This document shows positions 19,250-30,523 of a stretch of 64,000 bases of DNA, piece after piece; within the stretch, counting starts at the first letter, position 1, and each line of letters starts with the position of its first letter. The notes below the pieces were generated by a model. The model made no database searches, was not told where the DNA came from, and was given only the letters and a program-made list of their open reading frames with translations. Made by a program: the position numbers and the translations under genes. This DNA comes from G963720515 sp963720515 (GTDB lineage: Bacteria > Actinomycetota > Thermoleophilia > Gaiellales > Gaiellaceae), in assembly GCA_963720515.1 (NCBI GenBank), contig OY970397.1, positions 2,418,001 to 2,482,000 on the forward strand. Direction: 5' to 3'.

Positions 19250-20625
19250 ATGCCGCCCGCTCCGAAGCGCTTCCCCGATCGTGTCGACATTGCCTCCGTG
19301 CTCGCGGAGGCGGAGGGGCTCGAGCCCGGAGCCGAGGCGGCCGAGAAGCGGCGCGTCGCCGGGCGGATCATGGGGCGCCGGGGGCACGGGAAGCTCGTCT
19401 TCGCCGACCTCGTGGACCGGTCAGGCTCCATCCAGCTCCTGCTCGCGGCCGACCGCGTGGGGGAGGTGGACCTCGACCTCGGGGACATCGTCGGCGCCAC
19501 CGGTTCGCCCGCGCGCTCGAAGCGCGGCGAGCCCTCGCTCGCGGTGGACGAGCTCGAGCTCCTGGCGAAGACCGCGCGCCGCTGCCGGACACCTACCACG
19601 GCCTCGTGGACGCCGAGACCCGCTATCGGAAGCGCTACCTCGACCTGCTCGTCAACGAGGAGACCCGGCGCGACTTCCTCCTCCGAAGCCGGATGGTGTC
19701 CGCGCTGCGCCGGCGGCTCGAGGAAGACGGCTTCGTCGAGGTCGAGACGCCGGTCCTCCAGCCGCGCTACGGCGGCGCGTTCGCGGAGCCGTTCGTCACC
19801 CATTCGAACGCGCTCGACGCGGACCTCTACCTGCGGATCGCGACCGAGCTCTACCTGAAGCGCCTGATCGTCGGCGGGCTCGAGCGGGTCTTCGAGATCG
19901 GCAAGGACTTCCGAAACGAAGGCCTCTCGTACAAGCACCAGCCGGAGTTCACGATGCTCGAGTGGTACGAGGCGTACGCGGACTACGAGGACACGATGGC
20001 GCGGATCGAGGACCTCGTGGACGGCGTCGCGAGCGAGGTGCTCGGCGGCACGACCGTCACGTTCCGCGGATCCGAGATCGACCTCGCGAAGCCGTGGAAG
20101 CGGATCCGCTTCGTCGAGGCGCTCGAGCACGAGGGCGTGTGGGCCGAGGACGAGAAGGCGCTCCGCACGACCCTCGACGGGCGCGGCGTGGACACGAAGC
20201 AGGACAAGACGTGGGCGCAGCTCGTCGACCACGCGCTCAGCCACTTCGTCGAGCCGAGCCTCATCCAGCCGACCATCCTGTACGACTACCCCATCGAGCT
20301 CTCGCCCTTCGCGCGCGCGCGCGAAGACGACCCGCGGATCGTCGAGCGCTTCGAGTACTTCATCGGCGGCATGGAGCTCGGCAACGCCTTCACGGAGATC
20401 AACTCGGCGGACGAGCAGGCGGAGCGCTTCGGGATGCAGCAGGCCGAGCGGCAGGCGGGGGACGCGACCGCCGAGGAAGGCGACCCGGACTACGTCGAGG
20501 CGCTCTCGTACGGCATGCCGCCCACGGGTGGTCTCGGCCTCGGAATCGACCGCCTCGCGATGGTCTTCACGGGCCGGGAGACGATCCGCGACGTGATCCT
20601 CTTTCCGGCGCTTCGCGAGCGCTGA
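19250..20625 (+). CDS. lysS: lysyl-tRNA synthetase (class II), interrupted by one frameshift
   Basis: The N-terminal anticodon-binding OB-fold (RVAGRIMGRRGHGKLVFADL) reads from the ATG at 19250 to about 19582, and the class II catalytic domain reads from about 19590 in the next frame to 20625. The joined order is LLAKTARP-LPDTYHGLVDAETRYRKRYLDL. One missing C in the GCGCGCCGCTG stretch explains the break. Motif 2 (FEIGKDFRNEGLSYKHQPEFTM) and motif 3 (GLGLGIDRLAMVF) are intact. It charges tRNA-Lys. As the gene is normally essential, a consensus error is far likelier than a pseudogene. Restored length is about 458 residues. Confidence 0.9.
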
Positions 20626-20636
20626 CCGCGCGGGAT

Positions 20637-20650
20637 CCCTCGATCGAGGG
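20637..20650. promoter_or_regulatory. inverted repeat CCCTCG-AT-CGAGGG, copy 1
   Basis: A perfect 14-base palindrome, 259 bases before the repeat protein A start. The same arms recur at 30229-30242 (centre AA) and 36712-36725 (centre TT), each after a gene end and before a secreted-protein gene. This is compatible with a shared operator or processing site. Confidence 0.55.
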
Positions 20651-20777
20651 AATTTCGACGCGCCAAAATCGCAAGAGTCCCGCGAATTCCTGGCTCTGCA
20701 TGCGGGTTTCCACACGGGTGGGCTCGAACCCCGCCAAATGATGCGAACCCGGCGGAAGGGGTTGAAGTTTCACCAAA

Positions 20778-20837
20778 GTGAGGGAGAGTGAGTCCCTCTG
20801 AGGAGGGGTCGGGGCATCACCCCGATTTTTGCGGCAC
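20778..20837 (+). ncRNA. candidate structured leader motif, copy 1
   Basis: Starts with GTGAGGGAG (20778-20786). Hairpin 1 is CCCTC (20794-20798) with GAGGG (20803-20807). Hairpin 2 is TCGGGG (20809-20814), loop CATCA, CCCCGA (20820-20825), followed by TTTTT and GCGGCAC (20831-20837). The TTTTT directly after hairpin 2 could make it an attenuator or terminator. Two similar copies precede giant gene B. I could not match it to a known riboswitch class. Confidence 0.45.
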
Positions 20838-20908
20838 ACCACAAGACTCTCAGGCTGCGGCGCCTTTGACGCTGCTGCTGCACGGGTCAGCTGAGGAGGG
20901 GAACAACA

Positions 20909-23900
20909 ATGCGGCACGGTTCAGGAGGGGCGCGCCTCAGGAGCGCGGCACTGTTCTTCGGGTTTGTCATCGCGGTCGGCCTGGTCTTCACGACCGGCGC
21001 CGTCGCGACGCACGGAACCCCGCAGTTCGAGCTGGAAGGGAACATCGCCGACGATCCGGCGAACCCGGCTCCGGACTGGGCCACCCGGTTCAACGCGGCG
21101 GGCGCCTCGCTCGTCGGGCCGTCGTGCGCCCTCGAAGCGGACGACCTGTCCCAGAGCGGCCTCGTCGACCGGACCGTGTTCACCTCCTCGAACAAGAACG
21201 ACGACCCCATTCCGACCTGGACCTGGGGCACCAACAACAACCCTCCGAAGGACGACCTTGCGAACGTGTACGTCTGCGCGACGACGAACGCCGCCGGCGA
21301 CACCGTGCTCTACGGCGGGCTCGAGCGCCTCTCCGCCTCCGGCGCGAGCCACGTCGACTACGAGCTCTTCCAGGCGGACGTCGGGCTCGACCACACCCCT
21401 CCGTGCCCGGTCGCCACGATCTGCCGGTTCACCGGCAGCCGGACGACCGGTGACCTCATCCTCAGCGTCGACTTCGACAACGGCGGGGCTGTCGGCTCCG
21501 TCGAGATCCGCCGGTGGAACGGCTCCTCCTATGTCCGCGTCTCGAGCAGCGGCGCGGGCTGCAACGCCGCGGACACGATGTGCGCCTTCTCGAACACCAC
21601 CTCGATCTCGACCGGCCCGTGGCAGAGCTACGACGACCACGCGGCGCCGATCACGACGCTCATCCCGAACCAGTTCACCGAGTTCGGCGTGAACCTCACT
21701 GCGATCCTCGGCGCGGCGGCCGTCCCGTGCTCCTCGACGGCGCTCGTGAAGACCCGGAGCTCGCCCTCGTTCTCGTCGACGCTCATGGACTTCTCGGCGG
21801 CGACGTTCCGGACGTGCCCGACGAAGAGCGGCACGAAGTTCCACGACCTCGACGGCGACGGCGTGAGGGACGCGGGCGAGCCCGGCCTCCCCGGCTGGAC
21901 CATCCGCGCCTTCAAGGACACGAACGCGAACGGCGCGCTCGACGCGTCCGAGTTCGCGGCGGGCCCGACGGCCTCCGCGGTGACGAACGCGAGCGGCGAC
22001 TACGTCATGACGTTCCCGACCGGCCGCTACCTCGTCTGCGAGGTCCTGCAGGCGAGCTGGAACCAGTCCTTCCCGGCGCTGGCCGCAGGTAGCGGGAGCT
22101 GTAGCGCAGGCGCGAGCCTCGCGCCGCGCGGCTGGGCGATCAACCTGCCCACGATCATCGACGACACCGGAAACGACTTCGGGAACTACCAGCAGGCGAC
22201 GAAGACCGGCGTCAAGTTCCTCGACTCGAACGCGAACGGCGTCAAGGACGCCGGCGAGGCCGGCCTGTCCGGCTGGACCATCAACGCGTTCGTCGACGTG
22301 AACGGCAACGGCGTGAAGGACGCGGCCGACACGACCATCGCGGCGACGACGGCCACGGGCGCGGGCGGCACGTACACGCTCAGCCTCGCGCCGGGCAAGT
22401 ACATCGTCTGCGAGGTCCAGCAGGCCGGCTGGACGCAGTCGTTCCCGACCGGGAGCGCGTGCGGCGCCGGCGCCGGCGGCTGGGGGATCACCCTCACCTC
22501 CGGGCCAGCTCGACTCGAACAACGACTTCGGGAACTTCCAGGGCGCCACGAAGACCGGCGTCAAGTTCGAGGACCTGAACGCGAACACGATCAAGGACGC
22601 CGGCGAGCCCGGCCTCCCCGGCTGGACGATCAACGCGTTCGCCGACACGAACGCCAACGGCATCGCCGATCCCGGCGAGTCGATCGTCGCGTCGAACGTG
22701 ACGAACGCGAGCGGCGTCTACACGCTGAACCTGCCCCCGGGCAAGTACGTCATCTGCGAGACGCAGCAGGCCGGCTGGTTCCAGTCCTGGCCCGCGAACA
22801 CGATCTGCGGCGTGAACGCCGGCGGCTGGGCGATCACGCTCGCGTCCGGCGACCTCGACTCCGGCAACGACTTCGGCAACTACCGCAACGCGACCAAGTC
22901 CGGCGTGAAGTTCGAGGACCTCGACGCCGACGGCGTGAAGGACGCGGGCGAGCCCGGCCTCTCCGGCTGGACGATCAACGCCTTCGCCGACACGAACTCG
23001 AACGGCATCAAGGACGCGGGCGAGACGACGATCGCCGGCAGCGGCGTGACGAACGGGAGCGGCGCGTACTCGATCAGCCTCAAGCCGGGCCGCTATGTGG
23101 TCTGCGAGGTGCAGCAGGCCGGCTGGAACCAGTCGTTCCCGTCGGGCACCGTCTGCGGCCCGACCGCGGCCGGCTACGGGATCAGCCTGATCTCGAACCA
23201 GGTCGACTCGGACAACGACTTCGGCAACTGGCGCGCGGCGACCAAGTCGGGCGTCAAGTTCAACGACCTGAACGCGAACGGCGTGAAGAACGCCGGCGAG
23301 CCCGGCCTCCCCGGCTGGACGATCCAGGCGTTCGTGGACACGAACCTGAACGGCACGCGCGACGCGGGCGAGAACACGGTCGCCGCGAGCACGGTCACCG
23401 GCGCGGGCGGCGCGTACTCGATGAGCCTCTCGCCGGGCAGGTACATCGTCTGCGAGACGCTCCAGGCGACGTGGTTCCAGTCGTTCCCGGCGAACACCGC
23501 GTGCGGTGCGACGGCCGGCGGCTGGGGCATCACGCTGACCTCGGGCCAGCTCGACGACAACAACGACTTCGGGAACTACCAGCGCGCGACGAAGACCGGC
23601 ATGAAGTTCGACGACCTCAACGCCGACGGCGCGAAGGACGCGGGCGAGCCCGGTCTGCCCGGCTGGGTCATCCGGGCCTACAAGGACGACAACGGCGACG
23701 GGATCCTCGGACCGCTCGAGAACACGATCGCCGCGAGCCGACGCGACCAACGCGGGCGGCGTCTACACGCTGGCGCTCGACCCGGGCAAGTACATCGTCT
23801 GCGAGGTGCAGCAGGCGGGCTGGATCCAGTCCTACCCGGCGAACGAGGTCTGCGGCTCCGGCGGTGGGCGATCACGCTCATCTCCGGGCAGATCGACTCG

Positions 23901-26900
23901 GACAACGACTTCGGCAACTACCGCAACGCGACGAAGTCGGGCATGAAGTTCGAGGACCTGAACGCGAACGGCGCGAAGGACGCAGGCGAGCCCGGCCTCG
24001 CCGGCTGGACGATCAACGCGTTCGCCGACCTGAACGGAAACGGCACGCTCGACGTGCCGGTCGAGCTCATCCCGGGCCCGGTCAACTCGGTCGTGACCGA
24101 CGCGACCGGCGCGTACTCGATGAGCCTCAAGCCGGGCAAGTACGTGGTCTGCGAGCTCCTGAAGCCGCTGTGGATCCAGTCCTTCCCGGCCGGCAACGCG
24201 TGCGGTCCGCTCGGAGCCGGCTACGGGATCACGCTGATCTCCGGGCAGGTGGACTCGGACAACGACTTCGGCAACTACCAGAAGGCCACGAAGACGGGCA
24301 TGAAGTTCGACGACCTGAACGCCAACGGCGTGAAGGACGCGGGCGAGCCCGGCCTCGGCGGCTGGCTAATCCGGGCGTTCAAGGACGAGAACGGCAACGG
24401 CGCGCTTGATCCGCTCGAGATCACGATCGCCGCGTCTGACATCACCGCCGCGAACGGCACCTACTCGCTGCTCCTCGACCCCGGCAAGTACATCGTCTGC
24501 GAGGTCCAGCAGCCGACGTGGATCCAGTCGTTCCCGTCGAACGCCGTGTGCGGCGGCGCGGGCGGCTGGGCGATCACGCTCATCTCGGGCCAGCGCGACG
24601 TGGACAACGACTTCGGCAACTACCGCAACGCGCAGAAGCTCGGGACGAAGTTCGACGACCTGAACGCCAACGGCCAGAAGGACGCTGGTGAGCCCGGCCT
24701 CGGCGGCTGGACGATCAACGCCTTCGCCGACGACAACGGCAACGGGCTGCTCGAGCCGACCGAGACGACCGTCGCGGCGACCGGCATCACCAACGCCGCG
24801 GGCGATTACACGCTCACGCTCAAGCCGGGCAAGTACATCGTCTGCGAGGTCCAGCAGCCGACGTGGATCCAGTCGTTCCCGTCGAACGCCGTGTGCGGCG
24901 GCGCGGGCGGCTGGGCGATCACGCTCCAGTCGGGCGAGACCGACCGTGACAACAACTTCGGCAACTACCGCCGGGCGACGAAGACCGGCATGAAATTCGA
25001 CGACCTGAACGCCGAACGGCGTCGAAGGACGCGGGCGAGCCCGGTCTCCCCGGCTGGTCGATCCTCGCGTTCTCCGACCTGAACGGGAACGGCCAGTTCG
25101 ACGGCGGCGAGCCGATCGCGGCTTCCGACGTCACGAACGCGGCCGGCGTCTACTCGCTCAGCCTCATCCCGGGCAAGTACGTGGTCTGCGAGATCCACCA
25201 GGGCGGCTGGATCCAGTCGTACCCGGTGAACGAGGTCTGCGTCGGCTCCGGCGGGTGGGCGATCACGCTCATCTCCGGGCAGCTCGACTCGGACAACGAC
25301 TTCGGGAACTACCGCAACGCGACGAAGTCCGGCGTCAAGTTCGAGGACCTGAACGCGAACGGCGTCAAGGACGCCGGTGAGCCCGGCCTTCCCGGCTGGA
25401 CGATCCGCGCCTACGCCGACGAGAACGGCAACCAGATCCTCGACCCGCTCGAGACCACCATCGTCAACTCGGCGGTCACGGGTGCCGGCGGGGCGTACTC
25501 CATGAGCCTCAAGCCCGGCAAGTACGTCGTGTGCGAGGTCCCGCAGGCCGGCTGGATCCAGTCCTTCCCGGCGGGCACTGCGTGCGACGGCCTCGGCGCC
25601 GGCTACGGGATCACGCTGATCTCGGGCCAGCAGGACACGGACAACGACTTCGGCAACTACCGCAACGCTACGAAGACCGGCATGAAGTTCGACGACCTGA
25701 ACGCCAACGGCCTGAAGGACCTCGGCGAGCCGGGTCTCAACGGCTGGACGATCGAGGCGTACTCGGACGTGAACGGCAACGGCTCGAAGGACGCGGGAGA
25801 CACCCTCTCCGCATCGGCGACGACCGATCCGACGGGTGCGTACTCGCTGACGCTGAAGCCCGGCAAGTACGTGGTGTGCGAGGTGCAGCAGCCGACGTGG
25901 ATCCAGTCCTTCCCGGCCGGAGCCGCGTGCGGGCCCACCTCGGGCGGCCACGCGATCACGCTCATCTCGGGCGAGCTCGACTCGGGCAACGACTTCGGCA
26001 ACTTCCGCGCGGCGTCGAAGCTCGGGACGAAGTTCAACGACCTGAACGGCAACGGCGCGCGTGACGCGGGCGAGCCCGGCCTTCCCGGCTGGGTCATCAA
26101 CGCCTACGTCGACACGAACGGCAACGGCACGCTCGACGCGGGCGAGACGACGATCGCCGACACGGACACGACGGACGCTTCGGGCGACTACAGCCTCACG
26201 GTCATCCCCGGCAAGTACGTCGTGTGCGAGGTGCAGCAGGCGACGTGGATCCAGTCCTTCCCGGCGAACACGGCCTGCGGCCCGACGGCCGGCGGCTGGG
26301 GCATCACGCTCGCGTCGGGCGAGACCGACCGCGGCAACGACTTCGGCAACTACCAGAAGGCCACGAAGACCGGCATGAAGTTCGACGACCTGAACGCCGA
26401 CGGCAAGAAGGACGCGGGCGAGCCGGGTCTCCCGGGCTGGGTCATCAAGGCCTTCAAGGACGACAACGGCAACGGCGTCCTCGACGCGGGCGAGACCACG
26501 GTCGCGGGCACCGACACGACGAACGCCTCGGGCGTCTACTCGATCATCCTCGACCCGGGCAAGTACGTCGTGTGCGAGGTGCAGCAGGCCGGCTGGATCC
26601 AGTCGTACCCCTCGAACGAGGCGTGCGGCGGGCCCGGCGGCTGGGGCATCACGCTCACCTCGGGCCAGCTCGACTCGGACAACGACTTCGGGAACTACCG
26701 CAACGCGACGAAGTCCGGCATGAAGTTCGAGGACATGAACGCGAACGGCGCGAAGGACGCGGGCGAGCCCGGCCTCTCCGGCTGGACGATCCAGGCGTAC
26801 AACGACGTCAACGGCGACGGGTCGAAGGACGCGGGAGACACCCTCGCCGCGACGACGGCGACCGATGGGGCCGGCGCGTACTCGATGAGCCTCACGCCCG

Positions 26901-29900
26901 GCAAGTACGTGGTGTGCGAGGTGCAGCAGGCGGGCTGGATCCAGTCCTTCCCGTCGGGCACCGCGTGCGGCGCGAGTGCCGCGGGCTACGGCATCACGCT
27001 GACCTCGGGCCAGGAGGACATCGGCAACGACTTCGGCAACTACCGGAAGGCGACCAAGACCGGCATGAAGTTCGACGACCTGAACGCCGACGGCGTGAAG
27101 GACGCGGGCGAGCCGGGCCTCTCGGGCTGGGTCATCCGGGCCTACAAGGACACGAACGGGAACGGCACCCTGGACGCGGGCGAGACGACCATCGCGGCGA
27201 GCGACACGACGAACGCTAGCGGCGTCTACACCCTGATCCTCGATCCGGGCCAGTACGTCGTCTGCGAGGTGGCCCAGGTCGGCTGGACGCAGTCGAAGCC
27301 GACCGGCACCGCCTGCTCGGCCATCGCGGCCCTCGCGCCCGGCGGCTGGGCGATCACGCTCACGTCGAACCAGCTCGACTCGGACAACGACTTCGGCAAC
27401 TGGCGGACGGCCACGAAGTCAGGGACGAAGTTCAACGACCTGAACGCGAACGGCGTGAAGGACGCGGGCGAGCCCGGCCTTCCCGGCTTCACGATCTACG
27501 TCGACTACAACGACAACGAGCTGCGCCCGATGCCGAACGAGCCCAAGGCCGTCTCGGCCGCCGACGGCTCGTACCTCATCGCGGACGTGAACCCCGGGAC
27601 GTACAACGTGCGCGAGGTGCAGCAGGACGGTTGGATCTGCTCCTACCCGAGCCCGTGCTTCCACCACGAGACGTTCACGTCGGGCGCCCAGGTGACGGAC
27701 AACAACTTCGGCAACTACCAGAACGCCACGAAGTCCGGCGTGAAGTTCGAGGACATGAACGCGAACGGCGCGAAGGACGCGGGCGAGCCCGGCCTCTCCG
27801 GCTGGACGATCCAGGCCTTCGTGGACGCGAACGGCAACGGCACGAAGGAGGCCGGTGAGACCACCGTCGCCAACTCGGCCGTGACGAACGCGTCGGGCGC
27901 GTACTCCATGAGCCTCACGCCCGGCAAGTACGTGGTGTGCGAGGTGCTCCAGGCGGGCTGGAACCAGTCCTTCCCTGCAGGCACCGCATGCGGTGCCGGT
28001 GGAGCCGGCTACGGGATCACCCTGACCTCGGGCCAGGTGGACTCTGACAACGACTTCGGGAACTACCGCAACGCGACGAAGTCGGGCGTCAAGTTCGAGG
28101 ACGTGAACGCCAACGGCACGAAGGACGCGGGCGAGCCCGGCCTCTCCGGCTGGACGATCACCGCGTTCGTGGACGAGAACGGCAACGGCACGAAGGACGC
28201 AGGTGAGACCACGGTCGGCGGCTCCGCCGTCACGGGCGCCGGAGGCGCGTACTCGATGAGCCTCAAGCCCGGCAAGTACGTGGTCTGCGAGACGCTCCAG
28301 GCCGGCTGGTACCAGTCCTTCCCGGCGGGCACCGCGTGCGGCGCCGGCGCGGGCGGCTACGGCATCACGCTGACCTCGAACGCGGTCGACTCGGACAACG
28401 ACTTCGGGAACTACCGCAACGCGACGAAGACGGGCACGAAGTTCGAGGACCTGAACGCGAACGGCGCGCGTGACGCGGGCGAGCCCGGCCTCGCTGGCTG
28501 GACGATCACCGCGTTCGTCGACGTCAACGGCAACGGCACGAAGGACGCCGCGGACACGGCGGTCGGCGCCAGCGGCACGACCAACGCAAGCGGCGTCTAC
28601 TCGCTCAGCCTGAAGCCGGGCAAGTACGTCGTCTGCGAGACGCAGCAGGCCGGCTGGATCCAGTCCTTCCCGGCGAACACCGCGTGCGGCGCGGGCGCCG
28701 GCGGCTGGGGCATCACGCTCACCTCGAACCAGGTTGATGACAACAACGACTTCGGGAACTACAGGAACGCGACGAAGACGGGCATCAAGTTCGAGGATCT
28801 GAACGCCAACGGCGTCTGGGACTCGCAGGGTGAGAACCCCGAGCCCGGCCTGGCCGGCTGGACGATCCAGGCGTTCGTGGACGCGAACGGCAACGGCGTC
28901 CGCGACGCGGGCGAGAACACCGTCGCCGCCTCGGCGGTCACGGGCGCGGGCGGGGCGTACACGCTGACGCTCACCCCGGGCAAGTACGTCGTCTGCGAGG
29001 TGCAGCAGGCCGGCTGGACCCAGTCCTTCCCGAGCGGGAACGCCTGCGGTGTCGGCTCGGCCGGCTACGGCATCACCCTCGCGTCGGGCGAGCTGGACCC
29101 GGGCAACAACTTCGGCAACTACCGCAACGCGACGAAGACGGGCGTCAAGTTCCGCGACCTGAACCGCGACGGCGAGCGGGACGAGGGCGAGCCCGGCCTC
29201 CAGGGCTGGACGATCCGCGCCTACGTCGACACGAACGGCAACGGCGTCCTCGACGCCGGTGAGACGACCATCGCGGGCACCGGGGTGACGGATGCGAACG
29301 GCGTCTACTCGATCACCCTGAAGCCGGGCAAGTACGTGGTGTGCGAGGTCCTCCAGGCCAACTGGCGCCAGGAGGCCCCGGGCGGCACGGCGTGCCAGGC
29401 GATCCCCGAGCTCGGCAGGGCCGGCTACGGGATCACGCTGAACTCGGGCCAGACCGACTCGGGCAACGACTTCGGCAACTCGCCGATCGGCAACCTGATC
29501 GTCACGAAGACCGACGAGCCGGATCCGGTCGTCGTCGGCCAGAACATCAACTACACCATCACCGTGAAGAACGCGGGCTCGCAGACGGCGACCAACGTCG
29601 TCGTCACCGACCCGCTTCCGCCGGAGGTGACGTTCGTCTCGTCCAGCACGACGCAGGGCACCTGCACGGGCACCGGGCCGGTCATCTGCAACATCGGAAC
29701 GATGGCGCCGGGCCAGGTGGTCACGATCACCATCGTCGTCCGGGCCGAGGTGGTCGGCACCGTCATCAACCCGGTGCACGTCGGCGGCCTCGAGGAGGAG
29801 ACGACCCTCACGGACAACGACGCGTCGACGCCGACGCTCGTCGTGGCCCCGTTCGTGCCGCCGCCCGCCTGCGGCACGCTCAAGCTGAACCGGTCGAAGG

Positions 29901-30158
29901 TGACCGTCGGCCGGCGCTTCGTCATCACGGCGACCGTCCGCGACACCGCTCGGCACCTGATGGCGGGCAAGCTCATCCGGGCCCGCGGCGCCGGCGTGTC
30001 GGTCAACGCCCGGACGAACAAGAAGGGCATCGCGAAGCTACGCGATCACGGCCCGGAGTGCAGGCCGGATCAAGTTCGCGGTCGTCGGAGCGACCCGGTG
30101 TACCGCCTCGGTCGCCGCCATCGCCCCGTTCCTGCCGCCGCTCACCGGTAGGCCCTAG
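20909..30158 (+). CDS. giant secreted SdrD/Cna-B-type repeat protein A, with several frameshifts
   Basis: ATG at 20909 after GAGGAGGGG. A signal peptide (residues 10-32, ending GAVATHG) is followed by a beta-rich domain of about 270 residues, 22 tandem SdrD/Cna-B-like repeats of about 115 residues (21829-29480), one DUF11 domain (NYTITVKNAG...VTDPLP) and a C-terminal module ending FLPPLTGRP. Each repeat has DxNxNG-type loops resembling calcium sites and one or two cysteines. Frames shift near 22500-22504 (+1), 23738 (+1), 23864 (-1), 25010-25025 (+2) and 30040-30047 (+1). Once restored, the product is about 3,080 residues. There is no LPxTG motif or membrane anchor. A cell-surface or matrix role is inferred. 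Confidence 0.8.
21829..29480 (+). repeat. 22 tandem SdrD/Cna-B-like repeats in protein A
   Basis: Period about 345 bases. Each unit begins near ATKSG/TKTG-KF-DLN and ends SDNDFGNY. Some stretches are identical at DNA level: 24483-24581 and 24828-24926 share 99 bases without a mismatch. Units alternate between KTGMKFDDLN and KSGVKFEDLN types, hinting at past two-unit duplications. The 17th unit (about 27410) is atypical: it has a shorter FTIYVDYNDNE core. Confidence 0.85.
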
Positions 30159-30177
30159 ACAGACGCTAATCGAACCT

Positions 30178-30214
30178 CGGCCCGGCGCCTCAAACATACG
30201 GGGGCGCCGGGCCG
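30178..30214 (+). terminator. terminator-like hairpin after protein A
   Basis: A perfect 12-base stem: CGGCCCGGCGCC (30178-30189) pairs with GGCGCCGGGCCG (30203-30214) around a 13-base loop. No U-tract follows, so it may act as a Rho-assisted end or RNA 3' stabiliser. Confidence 0.6.
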
Positions 30215-30228
30215 CATGTACCCTCGAT

Positions 30229-30242
30229 CCCTCGAACGAGGG
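30229..30242. promoter_or_regulatory. inverted repeat CCCTCG-AA-CGAGGG, copy 2
   Basis: Same arms as copies 1 and 3, with centre AA. It directly follows another CCCTCGAT half site at 30221-30228 and is 281 bases before protein B. Confidence 0.55.
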
Positions 30243-30276
30243 AAAACAGCATCTCCCCCTTGACCGGGTCACCCCT

Positions 30277-30330
30277 GTGAGGGAGCATTCGACTCGAAAG
30301 AGGGGCAGGGTCATCCCCCGGAAGCGGCAC
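30277..30330 (+). ncRNA. candidate structured leader motif, copy 2
   Basis: GTGAGGGAG at 30277-30285, a small hairpin CTC-GAAA-GAG (30293-30302), GGG-TCAT-CCC (30308-30317) and GCGGCAC at 30324-30330. It is the least perfect of the three copies. Confidence 0.4.
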
Positions 30331-30382
30331 CTCAGCTAACTCGATCGGCCGCAACCGACCACCGGTCTGGAACGTTCTGCCA

Positions 30383-30442
30383 GTGGTGGGATTACCCGAC
30401 CACCCTCCAAGGAGGGACTCGGGTATCACCCGATCGCGGCAC
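30383..30442 (+). ncRNA. candidate structured leader motif, copy 3
   Basis: GTGGTGGG at 30383-30390 can pair with the nearby CCACC. Hairpin 1 is CCCTCC-AA-GGAGGG (30403-30416). Hairpin 2 is TCGGG-TATCA-CCCGA (30419-30433). GCGGCAC follows at 30436-30442. Same order as copy 1. It begins 141 bases before the protein B start, so B has the motif in tandem. Confidence 0.45.
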
Positions 30443-30523
30443 ATGAGGACATCACACACAGAGGGGGCAGCGGCACATCGTGCGTCGCATGCTCACAGGC
30501 GCTGGATGAAAGAGGGGTTGAGG

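Larger units (their letters stand above)
20626..20908. promoter_or_regulatory. leader region of giant repeat protein A
   Basis: 283 bases with no gene. It holds the palindrome CCCTCGATCGAGGG at 20637-20650, the structured motif at 20778-20837 and a strong ribosome site at 20893-20901. The lysS end is only 12 bases before the palindrome. Confidence 0.6.
30159..30523. promoter_or_regulatory. 365-base intergenic region between giant genes A and B
   Basis: No gene. In order it holds a terminator hairpin (30178-30214), the inverted repeat CCCTCG-AA-CGAGGG (30229-30242), two copies of the structured leader motif (30277-30330 and 30383-30442) and an AGAGGGG ribosome site (30511-30517). Confidence 0.6.

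Noticed and set aside
20921..22663. Long open frames on the reverse strand through the giant repeat genes
   Set aside because: They arise from high GC and the codon pattern of the repeats; they lack domains, starts or composition of real proteins.
21829..29480. CRISPR-like array because of regular repeats
   Set aside because: The period is about 345 bases, repeats are protein-coding and there are no short direct repeats with unique spacers.
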